Source: Vogesella oryzae
GTDB lineage: Bacteria; Pseudomonadota; Gammaproteobacteria; Burkholderiales; Chromobacteriaceae
Direction: 5' to 3'
DNA: 64,000 nucleotides
Assembly (NCBI RefSeq): GCF_902829295.1
Contig: NZ_CADEPL010000002.1
Coordinates: 1 to 64,000, forward strand
The position numbers and the translations under genes were made by a program. The notes under the pieces were generated by a model that saw only the letters and a list, made by a program, of their open reading frames with translations, was not told where the DNA came from and searched no databases. Positions 38,495 to 46,396 of this stretch are shown piece after piece (within the stretch, counting starts at the first letter, position 1; each line of letters opens with the position of its first letter).

Positions 38495-39652
38495 TCACGC
38501 CACATGCAGCCGGTCGCGGAACAGCGCGGCAATCAGGTCGGACTGGCTGATCATGCCCACGAGCGTACCGTCGGTACGCAGTACCGGCACATGATGCAGA
38601 CCGCGCTCGGCAAACAGCGGCACCAGCTCCACCAGATGCATGTCCTCGCGCACGCTCACCACCGGGCTGCTCATGATCGCCGCCACGCGGTTGACGGCAC
38701 TGCGTCCGCCCAGCAAGCGCGCCAGCCGCTCGCGCAGCCCCTCCGGCGTGCCGTCCAGCCGCTTGAGGAAATCCACCAACGACACCATGCCCAGCACCTG
38801 GCCGAACTCACCGGTAACCGGCAGCGCCCGCACCTTGTGGTGGCGCAACAGTCGCCACGCTTCCTGCAGACTGGCATCCGGCCGCAAGCGCACCACGTCG
38901 CGGGTCATGAAGTCGCGACAGCGCACATCGCCCAGCCGGCGGCGGTAAGCATGCATCTCGGCCAGCGTCATCACCTGTTCCAGGTCTTCGCGGCTGATAT
39001 CCAGCAGATGGTTGAAGCCCGCCAGTGCTGCACTGACGTCATCGTCGCGGATGCCCATGCGCGCCAGCGGCGACGGGTCGCTGGTCTGGTGGCGGCTGGC
39101 GGCCGGCAGCTGCCGCGGGTAGGGACGGCGCAGCAGGTAGCGGTTAAGCAACAGGGCGAACAGCAACATCAGCAGCGAGTTGCCGGCTACCAGACCGACG
39201 AAACCGAAGCCCATCGCCTGTACTGCCGGGCCGCCGATTACCGCGTTGAGGGCGATGGCGCCACCCGGCGGGTGCAGGCAGCGCAGCAGCATCATGGCAA
39301 AAATGGCCAGCGCCACCGCCAGACCGGCCGCCAGGGCCGGCATCGCCACATAGTGCGCGCACAGCACGCCGATAGTCGCCGACACCAGATGGCCGCCGAC
39401 CAGCGGCCACGGTTGCGCCAGCGGGCTGCCCGGCAACACGTACAGCAGCACCGCGGCAGCGCCCATCGACGCCACCAGCATCGGCGCCGGCCCCAGCAGC
39501 CAGTGCGTGAGCAGCCCGGTCGCGGCAATGGCCAGCAGCGTGGCCAGCGTCACCGCCAGCCGTTCGCGCCGGCTGATCTGCAGCGGCTCCGGCCACCAGC
39601 GCCCGAGTTGGCCGCGCAGCACGGCCGGAAAATGGTTGAGTCTTGCAAGCAT
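38495..39652 (-). CDS. HPP-family membrane protein with tandem CBS domains
   Basis: A 385-aa protein. The N-terminal HPP domain has four membrane segments (~38-185) and the name-giving motif CLHPPGGAIALNAVIG; a linker follows, then two CBS domains (RCRDFMTRDVVRLRPDASLQEAWRLLRHHKVRALPV and VAAIMSSPVVSVREDMHLVELVPLFAERGLHHVPV). HPP proteins include plant nitrite transporters; CBS pairs bind adenine nucleotides and could gate transport. I chose the ATG at 39652 (MLARLNHF). No neighbour points to the substrate. Confidence 0.85.
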   Translation of the reverse strand: MLARLNHFPAVLRGQLGRWWPEPLQISRRERLAVTLATLLAIAATGLLTHWLLGPAPMLVASMGAAAVLLYVLPGSPLAQPWPLVGGHLVSATIGVLCAHYVAMPALAAGLAVALAIFAMMLLRCLHPPGGAIALNAVIGGPAVQAMGFGFVGLVAGNSLLMLLFALLLNRYLLRRPYPRQLPAASRHQTSDPSPLARMGIRDDDVSAALAGFNHLLDISREDLEQVMTLAEMHAYRRRLGDVRCRDFMTRDVVRLRPDASLQEAWRLLRHHKVRALPVTGEFGQVLGMVSLVDFLKRLDGTPEGLRERLARLLGGRSAVNRVAAIMSSPVVSVREDMHLVELVPLFAERGLHHVPVLRTDGTLVGMISQSDLIAALFRDRLHVA

Positions 39653-39753
39653 GCGACCATTGTATTGAAGATGTATTTCAACTGCCACTTAGCTGCCGCA
39701 CCAGCGGCCAGCCGCAACTTGGCCGCGGCCGATGGCTTGCGTACACTGCTGTC

Positions 39754-39900
39754 ATGAGCGAACTGTTCTCCCCCCTGGAATGGGTCTTTGTCATCATCCT
39801 GGCGCTAGTACCGCTGGCCGGCATCGTGCTGCACCTGTGGATCATGCTGCTGCGGCCACCCAAAACGCCGCCGGCTGACGACCAGCAGGCCGACTCCTGA
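39754..39900 (+). CDS. small single-pass membrane protein
   Basis: A 48-aa protein, MSELFSPLEWVFVIILALVP and onward, with one strong hydrophobic helix (~10-33) and a short charged tail ending ADDQQADS. It is only 28 nt upstream of the AIM24-like gene in the same direction, so the two may form an operon. No family recognised. It has no clear Shine-Dalgarno sequence, so it is less certain than its neighbour. Confidence 0.5.
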   Translation: MSELFSPLEWVFVIILALVPLAGIVLHLWIMLLRPPKTPPADDQQADS

Positions 39901-39928
39901 GCCGCCCTGCGCCCGAAAGGAAAACCAC

Positions 39929-40723
39929 ATGAGTATGGACGTGATCGATTACGAGATTTTCGGCGACGACATGCAGTACGTCGAAGTGGAGCTGGACCCG
40001 GGCGAGGCGGCAGTGGGTGAGGCCGGCGCGCTGTACTACATGGAAGACGGTGTCAGCATGGACACCATCTTCGGCGACGGCTCTGCCGGCCAGAGCGGCC
40101 TGTTCGGCAAGCTGCTGGGCGCCGGCAAGCGGCTGATTACCGGCGAATCGCTGTTCACCACCGTGTACCAGAACCAGAGCCAGCAAAAGCGCAAGGTGGC
40201 GTTTGCCGCCAGCTATCCGGGCAAGATCGTGCCGGTGCACCTGCTGGAGCTGGGCGGCACGCTGTATGCGCAGAAAGACAGTTTTCTGGCCGGCGCCAAA
40301 GGCGTGAGCCTGGGGCTGGCGTTCCAGAAAAAGATCGGCACCGGCCTGTTCGGCGGCGAAGGCTTCATCATGCAGAAGCTGGAGGGCGACGGTTATGTGT
40401 TCTTGCATGCCGGCGGCACGCTGACCTGCCGCCAGCTGCATCCGGGCGAGATCCTGCGGGTGGATACCGGCTGCGTGGTGGCCTACCAGCCAAGCGTGGA
40501 TTTCGACATCGAGTATGTCGGCAAACTCAAGAGCGCGCTGTTCGGCGGCGAGGGCGTGTTCTTCGCCCGCCTGACCGGCCCGGGCAAGGTGTGGTTGCAG
40601 TCGCTGCCGCTATCGCGGCTGGCGGATCGCATCGTGGCCGCCAGTCCGCGCGCCGGCGGCCGCAGCAGCGAGCAGGGTTCGATCCTTGGCGGGCTGGGCG
40701 ATCTGATCGACGGCGACGATTAA
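39929..40723 (+). CDS. AIM24/TIGR00266-family protein
   Basis: A 264-aa soluble protein of the AIM24 family (bacterial TIGR00266), built of repeated beta units: YVEVELDPGEAAVGEAGALYYMEDGV, the glycine-rich SGLFGKLLGAGKRLITGESLF, GLAFQKKIGTGLFGGEGFIMQKLEGDG and LKSALFGGEGVFFARLTGPGKVWLQSLP. Function unknown; the yeast relative shapes mitochondrial membranes. AAAGGAAAA precedes the ATG. It is followed by a palindromic motif and a bidirectional terminator. Confidence 0.88.
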   Translation: MSMDVIDYEIFGDDMQYVEVELDPGEAAVGEAGALYYMEDGVSMDTIFGDGSAGQSGLFGKLLGAGKRLITGESLFTTVYQNQSQQKRKVAFAASYPGKIVPVHLLELGGTLYAQKDSFLAGAKGVSLGLAFQKKIGTGLFGGEGFIMQKLEGDGYVFLHAGGTLTCRQLHPGEILRVDTGCVVAYQPSVDFDIEYVGKLKSALFGGEGVFFARLTGPGKVWLQSLPLSRLADRIVAASPRAGGRSSEQGSILGGLGDLIDGDD

Positions 40724-40727
40724 GGCC

Positions 40728-40745
40728 GCGGCCAACGTTGGCCGC
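40728..40745. repeat. 18-bp palindrome GCGGCCAACGTTGGCCGC
   Basis: Four bp after the AIM24-like stop and just before the shared terminator with aroG; the third perfect copy of this palindrome. Confidence 0.85.
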
Positions 40746-40750
40746 CAATG

Positions 40751-40784
40751 AAAAAACCGCCCGTACTCAACGGGCGGTTTTTTT
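40751..40784. terminator. bidirectional terminator between AIM24-like gene and aroG
   Basis: AAAAAACCGCCCG tactcaa CGGGCGGTTTTTTT. Confidence 0.92.
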
Positions 40785-40802
40785 GTCCGGATCGCGTCGG
40801 GC

Positions 40803-41879
40803 TTACTTGCCGCCGACCACACCCAGCTTGCTGCGACGGGCCTTCACCGCATCCGCCAGCGTTTGCAGCGTGGTTTCGGTGTCGTCCCAGCCGATGCAGG
40901 CATCGGTGATGCTTTGGCCGTAGGTCAGCTCGCAGCCCGGTTTCAGGTCCTGACGGCCTTCCACCAGATGGCTTTCCACCATCACGCCAAAGATGTGGGT
41001 ATCACCCGCCGCCAGCTGACCAGCCACGTCCTGGCACACTTCCATCTGCCGCTTGTAGTCCTTGCGGCTGTTGGCGTGGCTGAAGTCAACCATCAGCTTC
41101 TGCGGCAGGCCGACAGCCGCCAGTTCGGCAGCAGCGGCTTTCACGAAGCGCTCTTCGTAGTTCGGCTCCTTGCCGCCGCGCAGGATCACGTGGCAATCCG
41201 GATTGCCGCCGGTTTCCACGATGGCGGAATGACCGGTCTTGGTCACCGACAGGAAATGGTGCGACACGCTGGCTGAGCGGATGGCGTCTACCGCGATCTT
41301 CAGGTTGCCGTCGGTGCCGTTTTTGAAGCCTACCGGGCAGGACAGGCCGGAGGCCAGCTCGCGGTGTACCTGCGACTCGGTGGTACGCGCGCCGATGGCG
41401 CCCCAGCTGATCAGGTCAGCCAGGTACTGCGGGGTGATCATGTCGAGGAATTCGGTGGCGGCCGGCATGCCCATGCTGTTGAGGTTGAGCAGCAGGCGGC
41501 GGCCGATGCGCAGACCGGCGTTGATGTCGTAGGATTCGTCCAGGTGCGGATCGTTGATCAGCCCTTTCCAGCCCACGGTGGTACGCGGTTTTTCAAAATA
41601 CACGCGCATCACCACCACCAGCTCGCCGGCGTACTTGTCGCGCAGCGGCAGCAGGCGGCGGGCATATTCTTCGGCCGCAGCCGGGTCGTGGATGGAACAG
41701 GGCCCGATCACCACCAGCATGCGGTCATCCTCGCCGCGCAACAGGCGGGCGATGTCACGGCGGGTATGGTAGATCAGCTCGGCCGCCTGTTCGTTGATCG
41801 GCAGCTCGTACAGGTGCGCGATCGGGGGCAGCAGTTCCTTGATATCTCGGATTCTTACGTCATCGGTCTGGCGGTGCAT
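40803..41879 (-). CDS. aroG: 3-deoxy-7-phosphoheptulonate synthase (DAHP synthase, class I)
   Basis: Condenses PEP and erythrose 4-phosphate, the first step of aromatic amino acid synthesis. The 358-aa product has the class I motifs VVIGPCSIHDPAAAEEYA, MRVYFEKPRTTVGWKGLINDP and the metal/PEP region GARTTESQVHRELASGLSCPVGFKNGTDG. I chose the ATG at 41879 (MHRQTDDVRIRD), preceded by AAGGA. Which aromatic amino acid inhibits it (AroG, AroF or AroH) cannot be settled by eye. Its substrate erythrose 4-phosphate comes from transketolase. Confidence 0.93.
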   Translation of the reverse strand: MHRQTDDVRIRDIKELLPPIAHLYELPINEQAAELIYHTRRDIARLLRGEDDRMLVVIGPCSIHDPAAAEEYARRLLPLRDKYAGELVVVMRVYFEKPRTTVGWKGLINDPHLDESYDINAGLRIGRRLLLNLNSMGMPAATEFLDMITPQYLADLISWGAIGARTTESQVHRELASGLSCPVGFKNGTDGNLKIAVDAIRSASVSHHFLSVTKTGHSAIVETGGNPDCHVILRGGKEPNYEERFVKAAAAELAAVGLPQKLMVDFSHANSRKDYKRQMEVCQDVAGQLAAGDTHIFGVMVESHLVEGRQDLKPGCELTYGQSITDACIGWDDTETTLQTLADAVKARRSKLGVVGGK

Positions 41880-41960
41880 GATTTTTTTCCTTGCCGGTCT
41901 GGCTATCTCTTTGCATAGCAACATTACCTGCTTGCACCCGTCGTGCCAAGCCTGCCGCGG

Positions 41961-41992
41961 CAAAACAAAAGGGCACCCCGCGGGGTGCCCTT
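41961..41992 (-). terminator. terminator of dksA
   Basis: The perfect 24-bp palindrome AAGGGCACCCCG / CGGGGTGCCCTT, read on the minus strand, runs into TTTTGTTTTG. It also lies 90 bp upstream of aroG. Confidence 0.88.
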
Positions 41993-42011
41993 GTGCTGCG
42001 GCCGACAGCAA

Positions 42012-42422
42012 TCAGTCTGCGTACTGGCGCTTCATGCGCTCGCGGCGTTCCTGTGCTTCCACCGACAGGGTGGCGGTAGGACGTGCCAGCAGGCGCTTGA
42101 GGCCGATCGGCTCGCCGGTATCTTCACAGAAACCATAGGAACCGTCGTCGATCAGACGCAGGGTGGACTGGATCTTTTGCAGCAGTTTGCGCTCACGGTC
42201 GCGAGTGCGCAGCTCCAGTGCGTACTCCTCTTCCAGCGTGGCGCGGTCAGCCGGATCCGGCGTCGCCTCCTGCTCTTGCAGATGGCTGGCCGTGGCATTG
42301 GCGTTGCCCAACAGCTCTTGCTGCATCTGCAGCAGGCGCTCCTTGAAGAACTCAAGGTGGTCGGCGTTCATGTAGTCGTCGCCGGACCAGTTGAGGATGT
42401 CTTGTTCAGTCAGCTTGGCCAT
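42012..42422 (-). CDS. dksA: RNA polymerase-binding protein DksA, zinc-finger residues degenerate
   Basis: Binds the polymerase secondary channel and works with ppGpp in the stringent response. The 136-aa product keeps the coiled coil with its acidic tip (ATPDPADRATLEEEYALELRTRDRERKLLQKI; tip Asp residues in DPAD). Where E. coli DksA has four zinc cysteines, this protein has Cys99, Thr102, Ser120 and Ala123, so it probably folds without zinc, like DksA2 of Pseudomonas aeruginosa. The rest of the globular domain (GEPIGLKRLLARPTATLS) is conserved. Confidence 0.93.
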   Translation of the reverse strand: MAKLTEQDILNWSGDDYMNADHLEFFKERLLQMQQELLGNANATASHLQEQEATPDPADRATLEEEYALELRTRDRERKLLQKIQSTLRLIDDGSYGFCEDTGEPIGLKRLLARPTATLSVEAQERRERMKRQYAD

Positions 42423-42595
42423 GATTTGAGCTTCCAGCTATTAAGAGTTTTGGCAAACAGGCGTGGAAGATTACCGACGGCATAAGGAAAGTGCAACACG
42501 GTAATAGAACATTCACGGAATTATCTATCTATATAGCTCCCGGTGGTATAAAGCTCAAGCCGCCGGACCGCAACTGGCTTGCGCTGGCGCAATAC

Positions 42596-42621
42596 AATAA
42601 AAAAACGGCCCGAAGGCCGTT
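42596..42621 (-). terminator. terminator of the cytochrome c551-like gene
   Basis: On the minus strand AACGGCC ttcg GGCCGTT is followed by TTTTTATTG. Confidence 0.85.
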
Positions 42622-42637
42622 GTCGTTGCGCGGTTTG

Positions 42638-42943
42638 TCATTTGAGTGACAACACCCATTTCACCAGGACTTTGAGGTCGGCATCGCTGACCTGCGGGTT
42701 CGGCGGCATCGGAATGTTGCCCCACACCCCGGCACCGCCCGCTTTCACCTTGGCGAACAGCCGCGCCTCGGCGCCCTTGTCACCGGCATATTTTTTGGCC
42801 ACATCCTTGTAGGCCGGACCGACCACCTTCTGCTCGACGGCATGGCAGGCGGTGCAATTGTATTTCTGTGCCAGCTGGAGGCTGGCAAAAGACGGCGCGG
42901 CCAACAGGCTCCAGGCCAGTGCGGCAAACAGTTTCTTCTTCAT
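42638..42943 (-). CDS. small monoheme cytochrome c (c551/c8 type)
   Basis: A 101-aa periplasmic electron carrier: signal peptide ~1-20 (ending SFA), heme site CTACH at 30-34, axial methionine 79 in NIPMPPNPQVSD, and the typical VVGPAYKDVAKKYAGD loop. It is last in yggS-proC-yggT-cytochrome, 66 nt after yggT. Homologues donate electrons to nitrite reductase or cytochrome c peroxidase; neither is seen nearby. Confidence 0.92.
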   Translation of the reverse strand: MKKKLFAALAWSLLAAPSFASLQLAQKYNCTACHAVEQKVVGPAYKDVAKKYAGDKGAEARLFAKVKAGGAGVWGNIPMPPNPQVSDADLKVLVKWVLSLK

Positions 42944-43009
42944 TGCTTCTCCTCCACAAGAGCAGCCGCCGCATCACGGCCGGCTGCGTTCCAGACCCGG
43001 ATTACACCG

Positions 43010-43594
43010 CTACACCGCGAGTTGCAGCTGGGTCAAAAACACGCCCTCCAGCACCCGCAGCGGCAGCATCTGTATTACCTGGATGATCAGCAGCAGGATC
43101 AGCGGCGACAGGTCCACGCCCCCCACGTTGGCCGCACGGAACGGCTTGAGGTAAGGGCGGGTAAGCGCCTCCAGCACCGGGGACAACGCATTGTACGGGC
43201 TCACCCAGCTAAGAATAGCCTGCACGATCACGGCGCCGGACAACAGGTTCAGCGACTGGCGGAACAACTCCAGTATCGCCAGCAACAGCAGGCCGAACCA
43301 GGTTTGCGGGCTGGAAAAGTCATAGGGCATGGCATTGAGCGCCAGCACCAGCGCCACCACCACCAGCTGTACCAGCAGCGCCAACAGCAACGAGGCGCTG
43401 TCATAGCCGTGCCAGGACGGCACCCGGCGCCGTAGCGGCAACACGGCAAAGTTGGTCACCGCCATCACGAACTGGGTGAACGGATGCTTGTGCGGCGCCC
43501 GTGCCAGCTGCAGGTAGAAGCGCATCAGCAGCACCAGCACCAGCAGGCCGCCCAGAGTCGTCAGCAAAAAGCGTAATGTTTCCTGAATCAGCAT
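43010..43594 (-). CDS. yggT: YggT-family membrane protein
   Basis: A 194-aa inner-membrane protein with two YGGT repeats, each a pair of hydrophobic segments: LLVLVLLMRFYLQLARAPHKHPFTQFVMAVTNFAVLPLRR, and later GAVIVQAILSWVSPYNALSPVLEALTRPYLKPFR with VDLSPLILLLIIQVIQ. Function uncertain; linked to membrane-protein insertion or osmotic tolerance in other bacteria. It starts 3 nt after the proC stop, so it belongs to that operon, a common proteobacterial grouping. Confidence 0.93.
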   Translation of the reverse strand: MLIQETLRFLLTTLGGLLVLVLLMRFYLQLARAPHKHPFTQFVMAVTNFAVLPLRRRVPSWHGYDSASLLLALLVQLVVVALVLALNAMPYDFSSPQTWFGLLLLAILELFRQSLNLLSGAVIVQAILSWVSPYNALSPVLEALTRPYLKPFRAANVGGVDLSPLILLLIIQVIQMLPLRVLEGVFLTQLQLAV

Positions 43595-43597
43595 GGA

Positions 43598-44401
43598 TTA
43601 ATCCCTGGACAGTTCGAGGCCCATTTCCACCGAACGGGCGCGGCAATCCATCGCCCCGGCGATGATGGCCTGTTTCACGCCTTCCGCTTCGAAGCGGAAA
43701 ATCGCGCGCTCGGTAGTACCGCCCTTGGACATCACGTTCTGGCGCAGGGTCGCTACCGGCAGCGGGCTTTGCCGCGCCAGCTCAACCGCGCCATCAAAGG
43801 TAGCCAGCACCAGGCGGCGGGCCTCGTCTTCGGCAAAGCCGGCCTGCACCGCGCCTTCGATCATGCTTTCGATGAAATAGAACACATAGGCCGGGCCGCT
43901 ACCGGAGACGCTGGTGATGTCATCGATTCCGGATTCGGCATCCAGCCAGGTGGTCGTGCCGACCGCCTGCATGATGCGGGTTGCCGCGTCGCGGTCGGCG
44001 GCGCCAACGTTGGCCGCAGCGTACAGGCCGGACACGCCCTTGCCGACCATCGCCGGCGTGTTGGGCATCACCCGCACAATGCGCTCGCTACCCAGCCAGC
44101 GCGTCATTGCCTCGCAGCGGATACCGGCCGCAATCGATACCACCAGCGCGCCGCCCAGCACCGGCGCCAGCGCCAGACAGACATCGCGCAGGCCCTGGGG
44201 CTTGACCGCCAGCACCACCACCTCGTCGGCGGCAAACTGCGTCGGCATCTCGGCGACGGCCTGCACCGCAAACTGTTGTTGTAACTGCTGACGTTTGTCG
44301 GCGTGCAGTTCGACCACGCGGATCTGATGTTCGCCACTGTTGCCCAGCCCGCCGATGATGGCCGAGGCCATGTTGCCGCCGCCAATAAAGGTAATCTGCA
44401 T
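43598..44401 (-). CDS. proC: pyrroline-5-carboxylate reductase
   Basis: Reduces pyrroline-5-carboxylate to proline with NAD(P)H. The 267-aa product has the Rossmann start ITFIGGGNMASAIIGGL, VLAVKPQGLRDVC, VRVMPNTPAMVGKGVSGLYA and the C-terminal signature DDITSVSGSGPAYVFYFIESM with LRQNVMSKGGTTERAI. It sits between yggS and yggT, the usual arrangement. A GTTGGCCGC motif copy within the gene (44007-44017) encodes Ala-Ala-Asn-Val. Confidence 0.96.
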   Translation of the reverse strand: MQITFIGGGNMASAIIGGLGNSGEHQIRVVELHADKRQQLQQQFAVQAVAEMPTQFAADEVVVLAVKPQGLRDVCLALAPVLGGALVVSIAAGIRCEAMTRWLGSERIVRVMPNTPAMVGKGVSGLYAAANVGAADRDAATRIMQAVGTTTWLDAESGIDDITSVSGSGPAYVFYFIESMIEGAVQAGFAEDEARRLVLATFDGAVELARQSPLPVATLRQNVMSKGGTTERAIFRFEAEGVKQAIIAGAMDCRARSVEMGLELSRD

Positions 44402-44451
44402 TACTTAGCCCTTGAAGGTTGAATACATTTGCGGGTACCCGTCACCGCTGC

Positions 44452-45144
44452 CTAGGCAGGGTAGTGACGCGCACCAAAGATAGCCGTACCGACCCTTACC
44501 ATGCTGCTGCCGGCGGCGACCGCCTGCGCCATATCGGCCGACATGCCCATCGACAGGGTATCCAGCACCATGCCCTCGGCCGCCATCTGTTGCTGCAACT
44601 GGCGCAATACGCCAAACCGTGCGGCCAACACTGCCGGATCCGGCGACGGCTCCGGAATGCACATCAGCCCGCGTAACCGCAGACCGGGCAACGTCGCCAC
44701 CGCCCGCAGCAACGCCGGTGCCTCTTGCGGTGCACAGCCGCTCTTGCTGTCCTCGCCGGATACATTGACCTGCACGCAGACATTCAGCGCCGGCATCGCC
44801 GCCGGACGCTGCGCCGACAGCCGCTCGGCAATCTTCAGGCGGTCCACGGAATGCACCCAGTGCGCCAGCTCGGCAACCGTGCGGCTCTTGTTGGACTGCA
44901 ACGGGCCGATGAAATGCCATTCGATGTCCAGATCGGCCAGTTCGGCACATTTGGTCTGCAGCTCCTGCACATAGTTCTCGCCGAAAGCCCGCTGACCGGC
45001 AGCATAGACTTCGCGGATGGCATCCGCCGGAAAGGTCTTGCTGACCGCCAGTAACTGGACATCCTGTGGCGGCCGCCCTGCGGCCAACGCTGCAGCGGCC
45101 AGCTTGTCGCGTACCTGCTGCAATGCCTGTGCGAGTTGCGTCAT
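44452..45144 (-). CDS. yggS: pyridoxal phosphate homeostasis protein (YggS/PLPBP)
   Basis: A single-domain alanine-racemase-like barrel that binds PLP and buffers vitamin B6, affecting amino acid pools. The 230-aa product has the PLP lysine at residue 36 in LLAVSKTFPADAIREVYAAGQRAFGENYVQE, then WHFIGPLQSNKSRTV and the phosphate-binding SMGMSADMAQAVAAGSSMVRVGTAIFGAR. It is first in a four-gene operon with proC, yggT and a cytochrome. In many proteobacteria pilT is directly divergent; here an extra gene lies between. Confidence 0.95.
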   Translation of the reverse strand: MTQLAQALQQVRDKLAAAALAAGRPPQDVQLLAVSKTFPADAIREVYAAGQRAFGENYVQELQTKCAELADLDIEWHFIGPLQSNKSRTVAELAHWVHSVDRLKIAERLSAQRPAAMPALNVCVQVNVSGEDSKSGCAPQEAPALLRAVATLPGLRLRGLMCIPEPSPDPAVLAARFGVLRQLQQQMAAEGMVLDTLSMGMSADMAQAVAAGSSMVRVGTAIFGARHYPA

Positions 45145-45480
45145 ATGACTCTATGGATTGGTTAGATTCGGACCACCGGCCAGCCTGGCGATGCCGCCGT
45201 GCCGGTTGGGCAATGCCGCCGAAAGCGGCCTTCATGTTTACGTGCTGCGGCTTGCCGGTGAAGCAATGCCGATCGCCAACCGGCCACCAGCACCCTCGGG
45301 AATTATATGGATGTGCTGCAGCAAGAGCCAGAAACCCTTAACCGGCATGATTGCGCATACCGGCCTTGCTTGCCGGCATGGTCATCCTGCTGCAGACCGT
45401 CACCCGCCGGCTGCGGCCAACCGCTACAGCAAGCAGGCGACTAGGCTATAAAACGGTAGCAGAGAGTGCAGGAGGTTCAC
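45145..45480. other. divergent intergenic region between yggS and the hypothetical gene
   Basis: 336 bp without a convincing gene. It contains one GCGGCCAACC motif copy at 45413-45422 and a TATAAA hexamer at 45448-45453 that could be the -10 of the rightward gene. Nothing else recognised. Confidence 0.5.
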
Positions 45481-46188
45481 ATGCAGTTCCACGACGACAT
45501 GGCACGTTCCAACCGGCTGCATGAGGTCGAAATGAACAGTGCCAAACATCAGGAGGCTTACCGCCGACTGGAGCACGAGCTTGGCATCGCCGACAACATT
45601 GCCGCGCTGGAAGGCGACCACTACAACGGCATGGCGGTTGAGGTCGCCGCCTTGCGCGAACTGTTTACCGCCAAACGCCGGCCGGAAGACCTGCAGGCAA
45701 AACAGCATAAAAGCTTCGACTACATCGCCACCCGCATCAACAAGCGGCGCAAGGCACTGCGCGAATGCTACTTCGCGGTTGCCGACATCGAACCGCGCAA
45801 GCAGCTGATCCTGCACCGGCGCGCGCCACGGCGCCTGGTGTGCGAGGTCTTGCAAAGCGAGCTGGATAGCGCCCGCCATACATTGCAGACGGTGAAGCAC
45901 ACCGCCCACGCCAAGCCCTGGCTGCTCGGCGCGGCGGCCAGCGCCGGCGCAGTGTTGCTCGGCGCCGGCATCGCCGGTGTCTATGGCGCGCTGGCGGGTC
46001 TGGCCGCCGGCCTGTTTCTTGGCAAATGGCTGGTCGACAGCCATCAGAAGAAAATCCAGCGCCAGACCAGGGCGGCACAATGGCATGTCGACAGCCTGTC
46101 AAACCTGCTGCTGGCCTGCCGGCGCGCGCCGGAATGGTTTACCGAGGCGGAGGAAAACAGCGGCGAACGGGATTTGTACGAAGTGTAA
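45481..46188 (+). CDS. hypothetical membrane-anchored protein, uncharacterised
   Basis: Not recognised. 235 aa from the ATG at 45481, which follows a strong CAGGAGG. Residues ~1-140 are charged and helical (coiled-coil-like, rich in E/R/K/H, e.g. EAYRRLEHELGIADNIAALEG). A glycine/alanine-rich hydrophobic stretch follows at ~145-183 (PWLLGAAASAGAVLLGAGIA.. with GxxxG spacing), enough for two helices in a hairpin, then a basic amphipathic tail (HQKKIQRQTRAAQWHVD). It is placed between yggS and pilT-pilU, co-directional with pilT, which hints at but does not show a pilus-related role. Confidence 0.7.
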   Translation: MQFHDDMARSNRLHEVEMNSAKHQEAYRRLEHELGIADNIAALEGDHYNGMAVEVAALRELFTAKRRPEDLQAKQHKSFDYIATRINKRRKALRECYFAVADIEPRKQLILHRRAPRRLVCEVLQSELDSARHTLQTVKHTAHAKPWLLGAAASAGAVLLGAGIAGVYGALAGLAAGLFLGKWLVDSHQKKIQRQTRAAQWHVDSLSNLLLACRRAPEWFTEAEENSGERDLYEV

Positions 46189-46396
46189 GACCGTAACCTC
46201 CCCCAACGCGCAACCGGTGACGAGCCCCCGGCCGGCGCCAACCGGTGCCGGCAGCGCCGGCATGGAGCCGCCGTTGGCCGCCGTGTATGATTCAGCCAGC
46301 TAGCGCAATAATCCTACGATCAACTGCAGCACGACGGCGCCGCCAGCCCGGGCCCAGCCAGCCGGCACGCCACAGCGAGTACCAGGGGAAAACAAG

